Assembly (NCBI GenBank): GCA_017562135.1
Contig: QEYB01000798.1
Location: 1-64,000 of the forward strand
Direction of reading: 5' to 3'
Length of the DNA stretch: 64,000 nt
DNA from: Dipylidium caninum
Lineage: Eukaryota; Platyhelminthes; Cestoda; Cyclophyllidea; Dipylidiidae
Shown here: positions 1 to 11,560 of the stretch, one piece after another
How the letters are laid out: each line of letters begins with the position of its first letter
Numbering within the stretch: the first letter of the stretch is position 1
Position numbers and translations under genes: made by a program
Notes under the pieces: model-generated
Seen by the model: only the letters and a program-made list of their open reading frames with translations
What the model was told of the DNA's origin: nothing
Database searches by the model: none

Positions 1-562
1 CAGGCGAATCTCTCCTTTTCATATGCCAGGGACCTTTGTGCGCTCGTCCAACATGGATTCCAAAAGGCTAGCTAAAGCACAGAACCTTACGCAACGATCA
101 TCAAGTATGAATTAATACTGTGAATTCCAATTGCTCTGATGGAGCCCCACGAAACACTCGTATCAGAAATTGGATCGAATTATGAAAGCGGAAAATCCTG
201 ATAATCGCACTCATTCACCTTGAATCTCTGTTCGACAATCTCCGAATCGAATGGTGCTTTTTAATCCCTAAACATAACTTTTACACATCCACCCCTCAGC
301 ACATTCAGTGTCATGATTTCCTCCCATTCTCATCAAGTGGTGTCTGTTGCGATCTTTTCCCCAGTCCACAATACTCTTAAACTCGTAGAAGTGCTCGCCA
401 CGCTCATCATATTCTTGTCTGCTGCTCATTAAATGTTCTATGCTACAAGCCTGCTGTAACAAGTGCTATAGATGTGAAAATCATGGGGAGGCGCTTGGGA
501 GAAGGGCGAAATGACATAACCCCAACTTCAGTGTTGTGACGACATAGAATGACGTCCACCAT
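1..562 (-). pseudogene. Secreted-family gene copy 1, broken and cut by the window edge
   Basis: Minus-strand copy of the three-exon secreted family. The start is at 562-560, replacing the usual hydrophobic opening with MVDVILCRH. Exon 2 begins near 465 after a TATAG acceptor and keeps the stretch that in intact copies reads ATAATGAGGGTGGCGAG (here about 395-380). Exon 3 begins near 158 and matches the intact copy at 62,645 in the words for GAYVIRAFEF and for ...SLAYHKESI before running off the window at base 1. Reading frames do not join: exon 1 opens into an unrelated frame and exon 2 drifts, so this is a pseudogene unless there are sequence errors. Membership is from nucleotide alignment by eye. 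Confidence 0.6.
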
Positions 563-639
563 AATGAGGCCCGATTGAGCTAAAGATTGAATACAATGGA
601 ACGATGCTGTGATTCTCCGCCCTTCATTAAGAATTAAGT

Positions 640-880
640 AATTTCCGCACTTATACGCCTTTTGGTTGTAGTTCGCACCACCAGAAGGCCCAGTGGAAAA
701 CCAGCTGTCGGACCTAAAATTCACGGTCCGACTACCTTAGCTGATAACCAGTAAGCATTTCCCCATCTCCACACCCTGAACATCGCACCAAACAACATAA
801 AACAACAGTGCAAACCTGCGTAGACTGAGGATATCAGGCTTGATATCAGAACGTTGTGACCAAGGACAAGGTAACTGATA
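640..880 (-). promoter_or_regulatory. Family promoter and upstream block of copy 1
   Basis: Read on the minus strand this block holds GCGTATAAGTGCGG (about 658-645), equivalent to the family TATA box, preceded at about 716-690 by GGTCCGACAGCTGGTTTTCC, the counterpart of the GGTCCAACAACTAGTTTCC word found upstream of other copies. 740-880 matches sequence further upstream of other copies (59,090-59,190 read in reverse, and 44,870-45,000). The TATA box lies about 85 bases from the start, longer than the 47-56 in better copies. Confidence 0.5.
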
Positions 881-3229
881 CATAAATAAGTGCACTCAAC
901 CGGTGAATGGATGCGGACAAACGATCCTCCTGATTGACAATCATCAAGACATTTGTTGTAGAACGATTTGAATGCCCTGCTAGAAAGATAATTCTGAACG
1001 AAGGGCGAAATACACTAATTAATGAATGAATGAGAAGATTATTTCTAAAGCGTCTTCGTATTCTCCTCAGACAAGTAACAGACGAGCTTTCTTAACAAAC
1101 ATTAGAAACCTCATATTGCTGACCTTCAAGCAAATGCTCTTCGACGTCGAGTGCCTACCCATGTTCGTCAAAAGAATGTGGCATATCGACGATGTCCCTT
1201 CTTGACAAGGGCCTCGCGATTTTCATCATAGTCTGTTAGGCGACACCTACACCAGAAGTTCCACATCCCATCATGTGTCCGCACCGGCTCGGGACACGAC
1301 ATGTGGCACTGCCTCAGTGGGACAGATGAGAGCTTTCGTCTCAGTCCTACGCTACTCTACGCTACAATGCGGCTGATGCCTTCAAAGCACCCCATTCGCT
1401 TTCCCACACTCTGTGAGGATCGTCCTATTGGATGCAGGATGGCACTCACAAGGTGTGAATATTATTGTAGAGTCTTCAGCTCCGCTAACAAGACGACTGG
1501 TACCTTTCGTTGCAAAGTAACCAATTGACTTTCCAGTCTGCATCGCGGGCAAAGAATGTTGGTAGTGGGAAGTGTTGCGCGAGGAAGAGTACATTGGACA
1601 GAAGTCGGCGATTTGTTAAGACAGGTGGCCCGACGAGGAGGTGGGAGAAAGACGTGTCTAATCCTCACGGTTAGGCATTATTCGAATGGCTGGAACAACG
1701 GGAAGAGGTGTGGCAGTAAATAGAAATAGTTCATTTCTGGAGTGGCTTGATAAGAGAAAAGATGAATGCTTTGCGGTTGAAAGCAAAAATGAGGACTATG
1801 CGAGGCTCCGCGAGAGGGGATGCCAGGGTTCCGATAGTAACACTTTTTCCATCTCCGACACAACAGTCTTTTACATGACTCCTTGAATTCCCATAGGTGC
1901 GAGCTTCGCGCAATCGCATTCAAGTGCAGAATATTCGGCATTCGAATGGTCTCTCGAGAGAACAGTATGCTTTGACTCGACGCCAACGATTCCCTCGTGT
2001 AATGCTTTGCTTCCTCGTGATCTCCATATCCGCCACCTACATACATCATCATATTTGTTTAGTCCATTGGATCACAACCACTTGATTGCTGTTTTAATGT
2101 CGACATTGAAGAAACTCCTGCAACGACGGATTCGTCTCCACAGGAACAATCACCTGTCCGTCCAAATCACGTCAAATCAGTGTTTGGCTATCGAATCCAA
2201 CTTGACCTCATGGAGTGAGTTGATGTCTTAAAGTGGGCCTGTAATTCCACTAACGAATGCTCACTGCTACGGTCCCCACGACATGAGGTCGCACACACGT
2301 TAGGTCGCCCATTTTGTGAAATCCTCGGCTCCAGCATTCGGGCCACTTGCTTACAACCTTCGTTGATGCAACGCTGCTGGCCGCAGGGCCACCTCGACTT
2401 GGAATTTTGGCTACCGAAATTCGCCAGTCCAGCTGGCTTTGTTGAGGATGATCACTTAGTGGCATAATTTCGTTTCTGGCGAAAATGCCTCCCAACCAAA
2501 CATTGGCGTTAAGTCGCCTTTTGTCGAACACATTTCTTTTTGATAATCTTCGAAGGGTCAGCAACAGAGAATGGCATGGAGACTTTTGGCTTAATTGCGG
2601 ACTGTTTATTTGTTTGGACAAGTTACTTATGACCTACCCCCCAAATCTCTCTTTGAGATGTCTCGGACTAATTGCCCAGAGCATTCATTTTACGATTTAT
2701 CCACTAATCAGGAAGAGGTGAGGCAAACTTTTGCGGGAACCGCATCATTTGGGGCAAATGACTGTAGCAGAAAAGCCATTCTATATCTGAAAAACGTGGG
2801 TTGAGTGTGCTGGCTTTGCGGATAATGCCGGACTATAACCGCGCCTCCAAGGCATGTGCCAGGGTTGGATAAGGCCAAATTGTTGTGAAATCCAAGCCTC
2901 GCCGACATGGCCACCTACACCATGACCGCTTCATGTGGCCTGAGTTTCGTATAAAACGCCAGCGATACCTCTTGATGCTTCTTCGTCGGCCACGATCTGT
3001 AAGCGCTGCATTCACCTCTCCAAACCACCTTCTCGGCCGTCGAAAATGGTAACTATACGGCGAGACACTCGGCGTATGAGAACTTCTATGGAGCATGACA
3101 ATTGATGATGATGTTGGCTAACACACTTTGCCGAACGAGTTTGAAAGGTATTTTGTGGATAGTAGACAGTTTGGTAATGTCGTTTTTCACATTTATTCAA
3201 GCTTCTAGGGAAATACGCAGCCTGTTAGG
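881..3229. other. Stretch with no recognised gene
   Basis: I see only short open frames (up to 124 codons), none with family resemblance, convincing splice sites around a coding-like frame, or a paired copy I could anchor. 2,840-3,000 has weak similarity to 9,900-10,000. Probably decayed intergenic sequence. Confidence 0.4.
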
Positions 3230-3395
3230 CAAGGCCTGCACCTCCCCATCTACTTACCACCAACCATATAAAATATTTCCCACCGTAATTTGCCTCAGTC
3301 TCGTCTAATACGCAAGACCAACTGCCGATTTTCTCCTAATAGGCAATTGGATTGCTATGAGTAAAGAGTCCTCACATGACGAATTCTGGAATAAC
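3230..3395. repeat. Fragment of palindrome-arm sequence
   Basis: From AAGGCCTGCACCTCCCC onward this matches right-arm sequence at about 38,610-38,790 in the same orientation, and so the reverse complement of left-arm 29,070-29,250, with scattered substitutions. A third fragment is at 59,510-59,640 in the left-arm orientation. It abuts the end of the minus-strand pseudogene that follows. Confidence 0.6.
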
Positions 3396-4135
3396 TTAAT
3401 TGAGTCCACAAGTGACACTTGAAATGGATGAATTACATCTCACTACAAACTTTCTCTCTAATACTCTCTTTGAGACTTGTGAATGGCACATCGCATACTC
3501 TACCCAGCACTTAATACTCCCTAGGCTCGAGAACAGACTCCTCTCACAACACTCTGTCAACTTGAAATATTTCCGGTGAATTCAAAAGCCTCAATGATGT
3601 AAAGCGTTGCGAAACATCCTGTAGGAGATGCGATGCATTGAAGAGTGGCAGTCGTGGTTATTTTATACGAAATTACCTTTGAAACTTCTGGTACTGCGAA
3701 CAAGGTCACAGGGGAGCCCTTTCAACTTGCGCTGAAATTTTGATACAACCGACCATTCTCATCAAATTCACTAAAGATGGCTCTCCTTTGGAATTTCCCA
3801 AAAACGGCGGGCAAGTATCGTGTTGTGGGCATGTCTCCTGAAAGTCGCGAAGGCCAAGTTCTTCTCCGCTCCCATTATATCGTGCTGCTCGTTGACAAGT
3901 TTCGGTGACTGACAGGGTGGTGTGTGCCGAGTGAGTTGCATCTTATAAGCGTGGGTTACAATAGAGTGAGAGAGGCACGTGGTGGGGAACGGAGGACGTT
4001 AAGTTACCCTTGAGCACTCTGGAAGTTGCGACATAAATTTCCGCTTACGTCTCATGCGGTGCCGCAGAACATGCGGAGACGATGAGGTGGGAGGTGAGGA
4101 GGCCCGAACAGATGGACTATCATGAAGGTACGCAT
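3396..4135 (-). pseudogene. Secreted-family gene copy 2, three exons, broken
   Basis: All three exons can be located by alignment to the intact member. Exon 1 starts at 4135 with ATGCGTACCTTCATGATAGTC, the same length as ATGTTCATCTTCGTGATAACT in the reference, then goes out of frame in the signal peptide. Exon 2 lies at about 3918-3677, ends in CAAAG followed by a GTAATT donor, and keeps the CACGATATAATGGG region. Exon 3 runs from 3618 (acceptor TCCTACAG) to a stop near 3396; its word ATTGAGGCTTTTGAATTCAC encodes the IEAFEFT motif. Length and exon order are normal but frames are broken in every exon. Exon 2 has a distinctive CTTGCCCGCCGTTTTTGGG stretch shared with the copy at 21,735, so these two form a subgroup. 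Confidence 0.7.
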
Positions 4136-4330
4136 GTTGCCGAGCGCCTGTCTTCTTTCGAGACTCCTTCTCTCCTTCTCTCTTACATACGCCTTGCTAA
4201 AATTTGCATTTGTTAAGAAGGGTTGATGTGTTGATGTTTGGTTGCGCGCTGCGCAAAACAGGTCGAGACGAAGCCAGTTGTTGGACCATACGTTCAGGTC
4301 TCGACTGCCATTGTGCACAGCCTGTAGCGC
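4136..4330 (-). promoter_or_regulatory. Degenerate family promoter of copy 2
   Basis: On the minus strand this reads CAACCAAACATCAACACATC, then GCAAATTTTAGCAAGGCGTATGTAAG split over about 60 bases, matching the order of the family box, spacer and TATA element at 62,010-62,071. The TATA core is altered to GTATGTAAG. The upstream GGTCCAACAAC word is present near 4,285. Confidence 0.55.
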
Positions 4331-5769
4331 AACGCCTACACTGTCGTTGATTTGCCGTTCATATGCATATTTAGATATTATCTCACCGCGGATGAGATTG
4401 CGGTATACAATACCTGGAAGTTTCAGGTGAATGGTGCAAAAGGTAGCATTTAAATGGCCTGCATCGTTATCTAGAAATTCTCTTCTCTTCCTCCATCAAC
4501 TAGACACCACTGCGTCTGCTGGGTTTAAGACCTCTTACGCCTCTACGCTCACTCTGAATGCATCCAGTGTCGAGTGGCTTCATCATATTCCTCGAGGGCT
4601 TTTACTCAGATTTTGTCTCTTCTGCTTAGTGTCCTGCTTGGATGTCCAGTAATTTATCGTCCGCGTTTGCAATAGAAATTCTCAAAACTCATGCTTTCGG
4701 GTAGTTGCGTCTGCCTTTAGGCCATATATGAGCGGCCTCACATGAAGGAGGCATAGGAGAAATCGGCCCCTCCTCAAAAATGTTACGTTGTTTAGTGAAG
4801 TTCGACGGAGTATCATTCAGGCGACTCCTCCTATCACTACCACCCATTGCTTTCAGAGACTGACGAATAAGTTTCGTGGACGCCTACCTCAACAAGCATG
4901 TTTCTGGATGCTTCACTCATGTGCCAGGTGCCCCGTAATCCTTGTCATTTCCTTATTTATAGCAGCAATCCTCGTTAAGTATGGAGAGCAGACGACGCAA
5001 AAAATTAAGCTCTGCATTACACGGAAAAAATGGTATGAAGTTAACTTTATGCAGAGAAGAGGCGAAAAAAGAAGAAGAAGAAGAAGAAGAAGAGGCATCT
5101 ATTGAGTTTCATGCGACGTTCTAGAGCAATCGGGGACTGTGATGGAGGAAGGAGAAGGACAGGTGAGGCGGCCATTAAAGTGGGTTGTCAAGTTAAAGTG
5201 GCTCGAATTCGTAAAAGTCCGTCTCATTCATACTCACTGAAACACACATTGGAGGCAACATTTGGGTTTCGGCAATGCGTGCTGCTGTCCTGTGTTCTTT
5301 CATCACACCACGGACAGCGACTGAACTTGTTAATCGGGCAAGGTATCTGCGATCGGGACTTGGACGTATACCGTGCAAAAGCGGTTTCCAGTAGCCTTTT
5401 TGTCCCTACCGTAAGCAGATAGTGTAAAGGGTATAGCGAGAGGTTTTAAAACTTAGGAGCAGATATTTTATTTAAAGCCACTCTGTTCTCTATTCGTTAA
5501 TGACTTTAAGACGTAGGCCATGAAAATTAATAATTTCCAAATTAAGGCTAAATGGGAGGTAATCGTAGCGACTCTGGGTTTATCGGCACTTCACAAGAGG
5601 GAAACTGCTTTTCTCTTCTTTTTTCTCTTATACCCGATACAAAATGAGAGAAGATCCGTAAAAGGAGTCGAGGAATCTGCCACAGAGTGTAGAGTGAGGG
5701 CACGTTTGCTCGGAGAAGACAGGAGTGATTGTTAACATTTATCACCTTTACCGAAAGTACATTTGAACA
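4331..5769. other. No recognised gene; includes a GAA microsatellite
   Basis: Contains several short unsupported open frames (largest about 105 codons). A short match TTGGATGTCCAGTAATTTATC near 4,640 recurs near 52,358. The GAA run is listed separately. Nothing here shows a splice-supported coding frame. Confidence 0.35.
5070..5094. repeat. (GAA)n microsatellite
   Basis: About eight GAA units in a purine-rich stretch. It inflates an overlapping frame with a run of arginines, so that frame should not be read as a basic protein. Confidence 0.9.
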
Positions 5770-7200
5770 GACCAGTTCGCCTACCTGACTGGGTTTGCAT
5801 TCCTCTTAGAGCTTAGCCAGTGAATTCTGGAAATTGGACACCCTTATGTAGTCACATGCAAATACCAACTCTGATTTACTTTGTATGGAAAATACACAAT
5901 CACACGTTTCACCCGCGCAAGTAGCCCTCATATCGCCCCCGTTGAGAATAAACAAGGACAATTAGCGGCTACCGGGGAGAAAGACCTTGTGAAATTAACC
6001 CACTGCGGACTGCAGAGACCACGATGTGGCCCATGCCAACATAAGTTTCTCATCACTCTGCTGAATAACAAACAATGAAGTGCCTTGATCTTCGACAGCC
6101 ATAAAAACAGATTCCATGATGCAATCAGCGCGTTCTGGGAGGGCCAACTGAGGCTGATGAACTAGCTTATGGAGACAAAAATCAGGGAGATGTTGTTTTT
6201 CTCTGAACACGGGCCTAATAAACAGCGGCGTTGGCTGATACCACAGGGCCTTCTTGCGACCCTCTGTGAATGAGTGTGAGTGAAAGCTCCCATTAAAGGG
6301 ATTATGGGGCGAATGTGGCATGGATGAAAGAGTATGCAAGAAGAACATTCGTGTGCTAGTTAATGCTCCACAAGAGTGGAAGGTGGGGTCAGGATGATCA
6401 GACAAAACAAGCGAAAAGATTGTGAAGAACCAGGGCATTCATCACATGCCGTGTAGGCTCCGTCAATTCTTCAAGTTGGTCAAACAATGGGCCTTGAATT
6501 GCTCTCATGAAGAAGATAATTAGAAACCTGTTACTAGAATGTCTGACGACCAGCTTACATTTGTACGAGTCCGGTATAAATGGCATACAAAAAACCACCA
6601 CACACTCTTCTGGACAAATATGCGTTCACCTCTAAAGCGCAAAAAGCCAAGAATACGGAAAATATTCATTTTTTCAGGTATAAGCAGCCTTACTTTCAAA
6701 ATGCGTGAAGCTTTCCTCGCCATCTGAGTCCTGTAGAGGCTCTTTGGTCATAAGATCCAGTTGTTTTGTTGAAATCATCATTTCTAGTTGCCTCGCCTAT
6801 TAGACTGAGGTCAACTTCGATGAGAAGTATTCTGTGCCCTGTTGTAAGTGATTCTGATTTTCTCGAAGGCGGAGAGTTATGCAGAAAAAAGCACAATGTT
6901 TTATGTCAAATTGAACGATAGCAGGACTGTTCAAGACCTGACCTCTTCGGCCGTTGTCAAACAAACGATCCTCAACAGACTTCTCCTTCAATCATTCACC
7001 GAAAAAAGTGCTGTCGGGAGGAATTCAATTGCGACAACAGTTGAAGCATGTTTTCTACACTCTGACTCTCAAGATTTGGTGATTCTCTCCTCCGCCACTC
7101 TGGTACCTAGGAATAACATTGATTCACGTGTTAGTCAACCAGTCGAATTTAGTCGTCAAACACCAGGCCCGGAAGGCCTTCAATGAAGTAGGGCAGAGTT
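5770..7200. repeat. Segmental duplicate of 27,480-29,860 (left palindrome arm)
   Basis: Direct-orientation match beginning around CACCCTTATGTAGTCAC (compare 27,510) and continuing through AAGTAGCCCTCATATCGCC, CCACTGCGGACTG and GACCTGACCTCTTCGG into 29,340 and beyond. The copy lacks the (GA)n microsatellite present at 28,432 and some other segments. It shows that the 5.8-8.6 kb locus and the 27.5-34.3 kb locus descend from one ancestral unit. Confidence 0.75.
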
Positions 7201-8439
7201 GCATCTTCAGTACCAGTCCTGACTTACGTGATAGTATGCGTACGAGGCTTGCAGCCTTCCCGTGACGCGAGTGAAGTGAACTTGACAGTGGTTCCCGCAT
7301 TCCCGCACGATAACTATCATGAGGACAATTCCAGCGACAGCGTTTCCGCAGTTTCTCCGTGTGGACGATACAGTATCCTCTTCAACCACCTCATGGTGGT
7401 TGACGGTGGCAAACGGTAGTCTTTCGTCACTTTCTTCTCAATCTAAAAAAGTGGGCGTCTCCACCTATACCACTTGATTGAATATGAACTCTGTGCTCTC
7501 CTTTTCACCCTTTAAGTTGCGTGAGATAAAAGGCTGTCATCAGCTTTCGTCTCGGCTACAACAAGGATCACCAAAATAAAGCGTGTCAAAACCCACTTTC
7601 CCCTTAATATCGAGCCAATTTCCTCCACCCTAGAGAGGAAGGTAAATTCAAGCGGTGAGAATGCATAAGGTCACGCTTTGAACTCGAGACAATAGCATTC
7701 CCTGAGAATGCATTGAATGGGAATTGCAATGTAATCTTTGTCAACCCAACATGATTGGCAAAGTTGCATTTGCAGTGACGTTGGCCTACGGTCAAAAGAT
7801 GGTCAAGTGGAGGTGACTAATGGAACGGCAGCGAAGGGTACGAGGTTTAACGCCCCGAGAAAAGGGAAAGAGCAAATAAGATGAGGGCAGATTAAGGAGA
7901 GGTGAGTAGGAGTAGGAACGTGTTAATCCACATTAGGTGCGAAATCCTTTTACCAACCGCCATTCCATCACTTTAAGCTTAAGATCCATTCGAGTTAAAT
8001 GCCTTTTTTAGGACACGAAAAGTAATCCTCAGGTGTTTTTGGAGGAGTCGTAAAATGCCCTCCTTTTCTGAACGTCGGTGCACAGATCTGTTAGTCATGG
8101 CCGGTGAATGCAAAGTGGCCGTCAAACAATAACACTGGCGACAGAAAAAATTTTAATGTCAATCGCGCTGATAGCAACAAGATACATATAATGGAATTCC
8201 TTAACTAAATGTGGGGAAAGATATTTTGAGTGATATAAACAGACTGCTCATTTTTCCTAATTGCGTCAACTGCAGTGACGCCACTAGTGGACTCAGTTGA
8301 GTTCGCGCTCCCCTTTATTTTAAGGAACCAGTCACACGCTGAAACAAGGCCCACAATTGGGGACATGTTAAGGAATTCCTCAAAGGTAGTGAGGGCCAGA
8401 CTTTTTGGTCCATCAATTAGTTTTCCGCATGTCCCTAAG
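7201..8439. repeat. Upstream segment shared with 32,690-34,090
   Basis: CACCTCATGGTGGTTGAC at about 7,388 matches 32,785; AGAGGAAGGTAAATTCAA at about 7,634 matches about 33,148; GGAGGAGTCGTAAAATGC at about 8,041 matches about 33,620; CTAATTGCGTCAACT at about 8,257 matches about 33,906. Order and orientation are the same, so each is the 5' flank of its family gene. No coding frame is convincing. Confidence 0.8.
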
Positions 8440-8571
8440 GTAAGACACGACGTGAACTCACACCAGCATATACACCCTGCTGACCCAGCTGAACTAATAC
8501 ACTTTCTCGCAAAAACCTATATAAAGTGGGGATGAATGAAAGAGACCATGGCGAAGGCAGACGTCTGCATA
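8440..8571 (+). promoter_or_regulatory. Family promoter of copy 3 with TATA box
   Basis: Contains the family block in order: ACACCAGCATATACACCCTG (box), CCCAGCTGAACTAATACAC, then TATATAAA at 8,518-8,525, then a leader with GCGAAGGCAGACGTCTGCAT directly before ATG. The TATA-to-ATG gap is 46 bases, implying a very short 5' UTR. The same order occurs at 34,100, 46,370, 54,160 (-) and 62,010. Confidence 0.8.
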
Positions 8572-9325
8572 ATGTTCATCTTCGTGACAGCCCTATCTAC
8601 TCGGCCTCCTCAAACTCCCACTTCACCGTCTTCGCATGCTCCGGCTGGAATAGTGACAAGCGCGCGACAATCTATGCTTCCACCTACAGAGTGCTCACGG
8701 GTAAGTGCCTAACTTTCATACCCCTACCAGATGCCACGTCCACAGTATTACATACGATGCTCAAAACGATGCATGTTTTTCTCGTCACACAGCACCATGT
8801 CAGCCTCGAAACACCATCAGTGAGTCCTAAGACATAATGAGAGTGGCGAAACACTTGGTCTACGAGACTTTCAGGAGCATGTTGATAAGAGACATGCTAG
8901 AACACGACATTTGGTTGCCGATTTGGGGAACTCTACCTGGAGGACTATTCTACACAAAGTTGTTGTGGAGCGTCGGGAGTTTAAAATTTCGGTAATAGGA
9001 GAACAGCTTATCTTTGACCTCATCCTGTCTACTCAAAGGAGTCAAAGGTAACGTTTCCTGATATAGGCATATTTTACGCCCTTCATTCCTTCTCTTCTCT
9101 AGCATCCTATTCCGCGGCGCCTACATCATCGAGGCATTTGGGTTCACAGGTCTATTTCGAGTTGATAAGTTGTTGGGTGAGGTCTCCATACTCGAGGCAA
9201 AGAACTACCGAGTGTTGGATAGAGTTGGAGATGTGTCCCTGGTAAGCCGCACGGAGAGCATTCGAAGGAATGTTGTGTTGGCCTTTAATTCGTCCATTTC
9301 AAGTGCCGCGTGGCGACTTGCTTAG
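8572..9325 (+). pseudogene. Secreted-family gene copy 3, three exons, frameshifts and a stop
   Basis: Exon 1 is 8,572-8,700 (donor GTAAGT), exon 2 is 8,793-9,047 (acceptor TCACACAG, donor GTAACG), exon 3 is 9,103-9,325. Introns are 92 and 55 bases. Exon 1 is two bases longer than the reference, shifting frame inside the signal peptide; downstream the right frame reads HFTVFACSG. Exon 2 has an in-frame TAA (GAGTCCTAAGAC) where the 34 kb copy has CAA, and a further shift before the VADLGNSTWRT segment. Exon 3 is fully open and reads GAYIIEAFGFTGLFRVD at its start, ending AWRLA with the usual terminal Cys changed. AATAAA lies at 9,385. Either a young pseudogene or a real gene hurt by sequence errors. 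Confidence 0.8.
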
Positions 9326-9384
9326 AATGTCTGCTCCCTGACACTGCGTCTCATGGCACCGCATTTCCATGGCACCTCTATCGC

Positions 9385-9390
9385 AATAAA
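9385..9390 (+). terminator. Polyadenylation signal AATAAA of copy 3
   Basis: AATAAA 60 bases after the stop of exon 3, in the position expected for this family; ATTAAA at 62,924 and AATAAA at 43,741 are the equivalents in the better copies. Confidence 0.6.
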
Positions 9391-10400
9391 GCCGTATTTC
9401 CATGTGGAATATTAGCTCTCTTTATCCGGAACCCCGCGTTAATTAGGGGAAGCGGAGAAAATCGCCAGCTCCGAACTGGCTTGTGAGGAACCACAGCCTA
9501 CTGCAAACATTAAGCTAATGCATCAAGGCATCCAATCCAAGGTCTCGACAAGTTAGCCTCCTGCCACTTTTTACAGTTGCTCACGCAAAACCGTCGTCAG
9601 AGCTTAATCGGCTATTCTCTAGCATTTCGGCACACAATGCACGCTCGTTCAACCCAAATCGCGCATTGAGATCGTGCCCTGCACCGTGTAATTCCTTGTT
9701 CTTAATCCCAGAAACCTACTCGGACAATGTATTATATCGCTAGAGCCTGCTGAATGCTAACCCGACGATGGTTTTGGCTCCATTGTAATTCTGCGAGAAA
9801 TTAGAAGCAATACGAAAAATGCAATCCTTTTGTCAGCACTCACACCTACACAGTTGTGAAAGCCGCTAAATTTGACCTCATCAGTAAGAAAACACTTTCA
9901 TGCAGGCGTATTATTTCCAGATACCTTCAAAGGTACCTGGTAGGCCACCATACTTGCCGACATTTGTGAGGAGAAGCTGGTTTCACGTGGCCTGAAATGC
10001 CCATACAAATACATAACAGCGCGTTGTTTGCTGATATCGTTTCACTCTTTGACCGCGTCCCCTCCCCGATTTAGACTGTTTGTAAGACTTGCGTCAGTTG
10101 TTACGGACCGCCTCACTAACCAGCTATGGAAAACAACACATGAGGTCCACTCTTGGGAGACTATTGCCTACACATGGGCTGTCTTTGAACGTTCATAATC
10201 CAAAGTGCGGTATAAAACCCAAAACCCTGAAGCCATCCTCTCTCGCCTCGATTAATAGCACATTCCCAATTGACTGAGAGGTCGGTTGAGCAAGCACCCA
10301 GGCAAGCCCGATGATCGTATGAATCACAGAGCAGCTAATCCGCTTTTCGACATGGGAAGAAAAGCGATCCAATAACCTCTTTGAGAGCGAATAAAATGCC
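9391..10400. repeat. Diverged direct duplicate of 31,640-32,240
   Basis: ATGTATTATATCGCTAGAGCCTGCT near 9,727 matches 31,650, and CATGAGGTCCACTCTTGGGAG near 10,138 matches 31,970; the match continues through GAGCAAGCAC to CGATCC near 10,370. 9,391-9,700 holds nothing I recognise. Open frames in this stretch are not conserved between the copies. Confidence 0.65.
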
Positions 10401-10639
10401 GACAGACTGGAGGCAGTATTTCAACCTTCAAGCATTTCGGCCTACTGACACCGATATGTGCGGTCAACTGGAGGCTCTGTCGGCTGAGTGTAAAGGCTTT
10501 CTCAGTGAGTGGATTCTGCTGTTGACGTGGAGGTTGGCTAGAATTCGAGAAAATGTCCCCGTGGCCTCACTGTGACTGACACAGGTAGAAGAATAATGAG
10601 TAACCTTTGCACCGTCCACATCGCTTATGCTAGGCGGTG

Positions 10640-11130
10640 GGCGTCTGCCAACGATTCGGATCTGTTGTACAAACTGGTCAGCAGCCATTGGTGGAATAGA
10701 AGGCGAGATGCTGGAAAACATAGCTTGGTATTACGGAGTTGGTTGTCTTGACCACGCCGAAATTAGGGACACATCTTCTGGACATTCTTCTCGCGATAGC
10801 GTAGGCTGCTGAGGCAACACCGCTAATCGTCTGATGCCGCAGTAGCAATCGGTTTATGTCAATTCCTTTCTGAGATTTCATAACAATCTGCGATTGCAGA
10901 ATACTTCTTGTTTTGCGTTGGCAGCACCTTAAGTGCTTATGGAAACTCACAACCCATACTTGCGATTTGAATTGTTTGAACTATATTGTGTTTTCATTTT
11001 CTTTTCCAATGTCTTGCTATGGCTAAAATGCCTAATTTGGTATTTTGAATCTGCAAATTGACACCGTACACACAAGGTCTGCGATGGGACCTCACTCAAA
11101 AAGACACATCTTAGAGCCGTACGTCGTTTA
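10640..11130. repeat. Segment repeated inverted at 46,530-47,110 and in part at 24,050-24,300
   Basis: GACATTCTTCTCGCGATAG (10,780-10,798) occurs inverted at about 46,880-46,900, and CTTCTCGCGATAG at about 24,194. The tail with TTGACACCGTACACACAAG (about 11,060) matches 46,595-46,615 inverted. A degraded low-copy duplication unit lying downstream of family genes. Confidence 0.65.
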
Positions 11131-11399
11131 GATGCTCAGAGTAAGGCATCAAATCCAGTGGCACCACGAGCGTCCTTTGAAGCCATGGACATGAGCGTAC
11201 CCAGGCGAGTGCATCGGGAAGTCGCAATGTGCTGACGGGAAGGGTTGAGGAGGAGGTTGTGCAGGAGGGGGTGTCAGATGCAAGCGAACACAAGGCAAGC
11301 AAGTGTTGCAGGAGATGCAGACGATGTAGATTCTGGAGACAAGATGGCCAGCCTTTTCCTTGCCTACGCAAATTCGCGATTAAACGTATAATGAAGTGA

Positions 11400-11560
11400 G
11401 TATGGGAAATGAGGGTTATTTCGCTTGGTCAATGTTGTTATTTCCGGCGTTTACTTGCTGGTCCGGCAAGTAGCCCCTACTTTTCCCGAGCGCATCACGG
11501 GGTGAGCAAACACCAGCACATTTACACCATTGGATCAATACGCTTCTTGGTCATCCATTC
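11400..11560 (+). repeat. Orphan family promoter fragment
   Basis: TATGGGAAATGAGGG through GTGAGCAAACACCAGCACATTTACACC matches 51,680-51,800, the flank and box of the copy at 51,895. After this the sequence diverges and no TATA box or signal-peptide exon follows, so this is a promoter relic. Confidence 0.6.

Noticed and set aside
4788..5105. Arginine-rich 105-codon frame
   Set aside because: Its basic tail is a translated GAA microsatellite.
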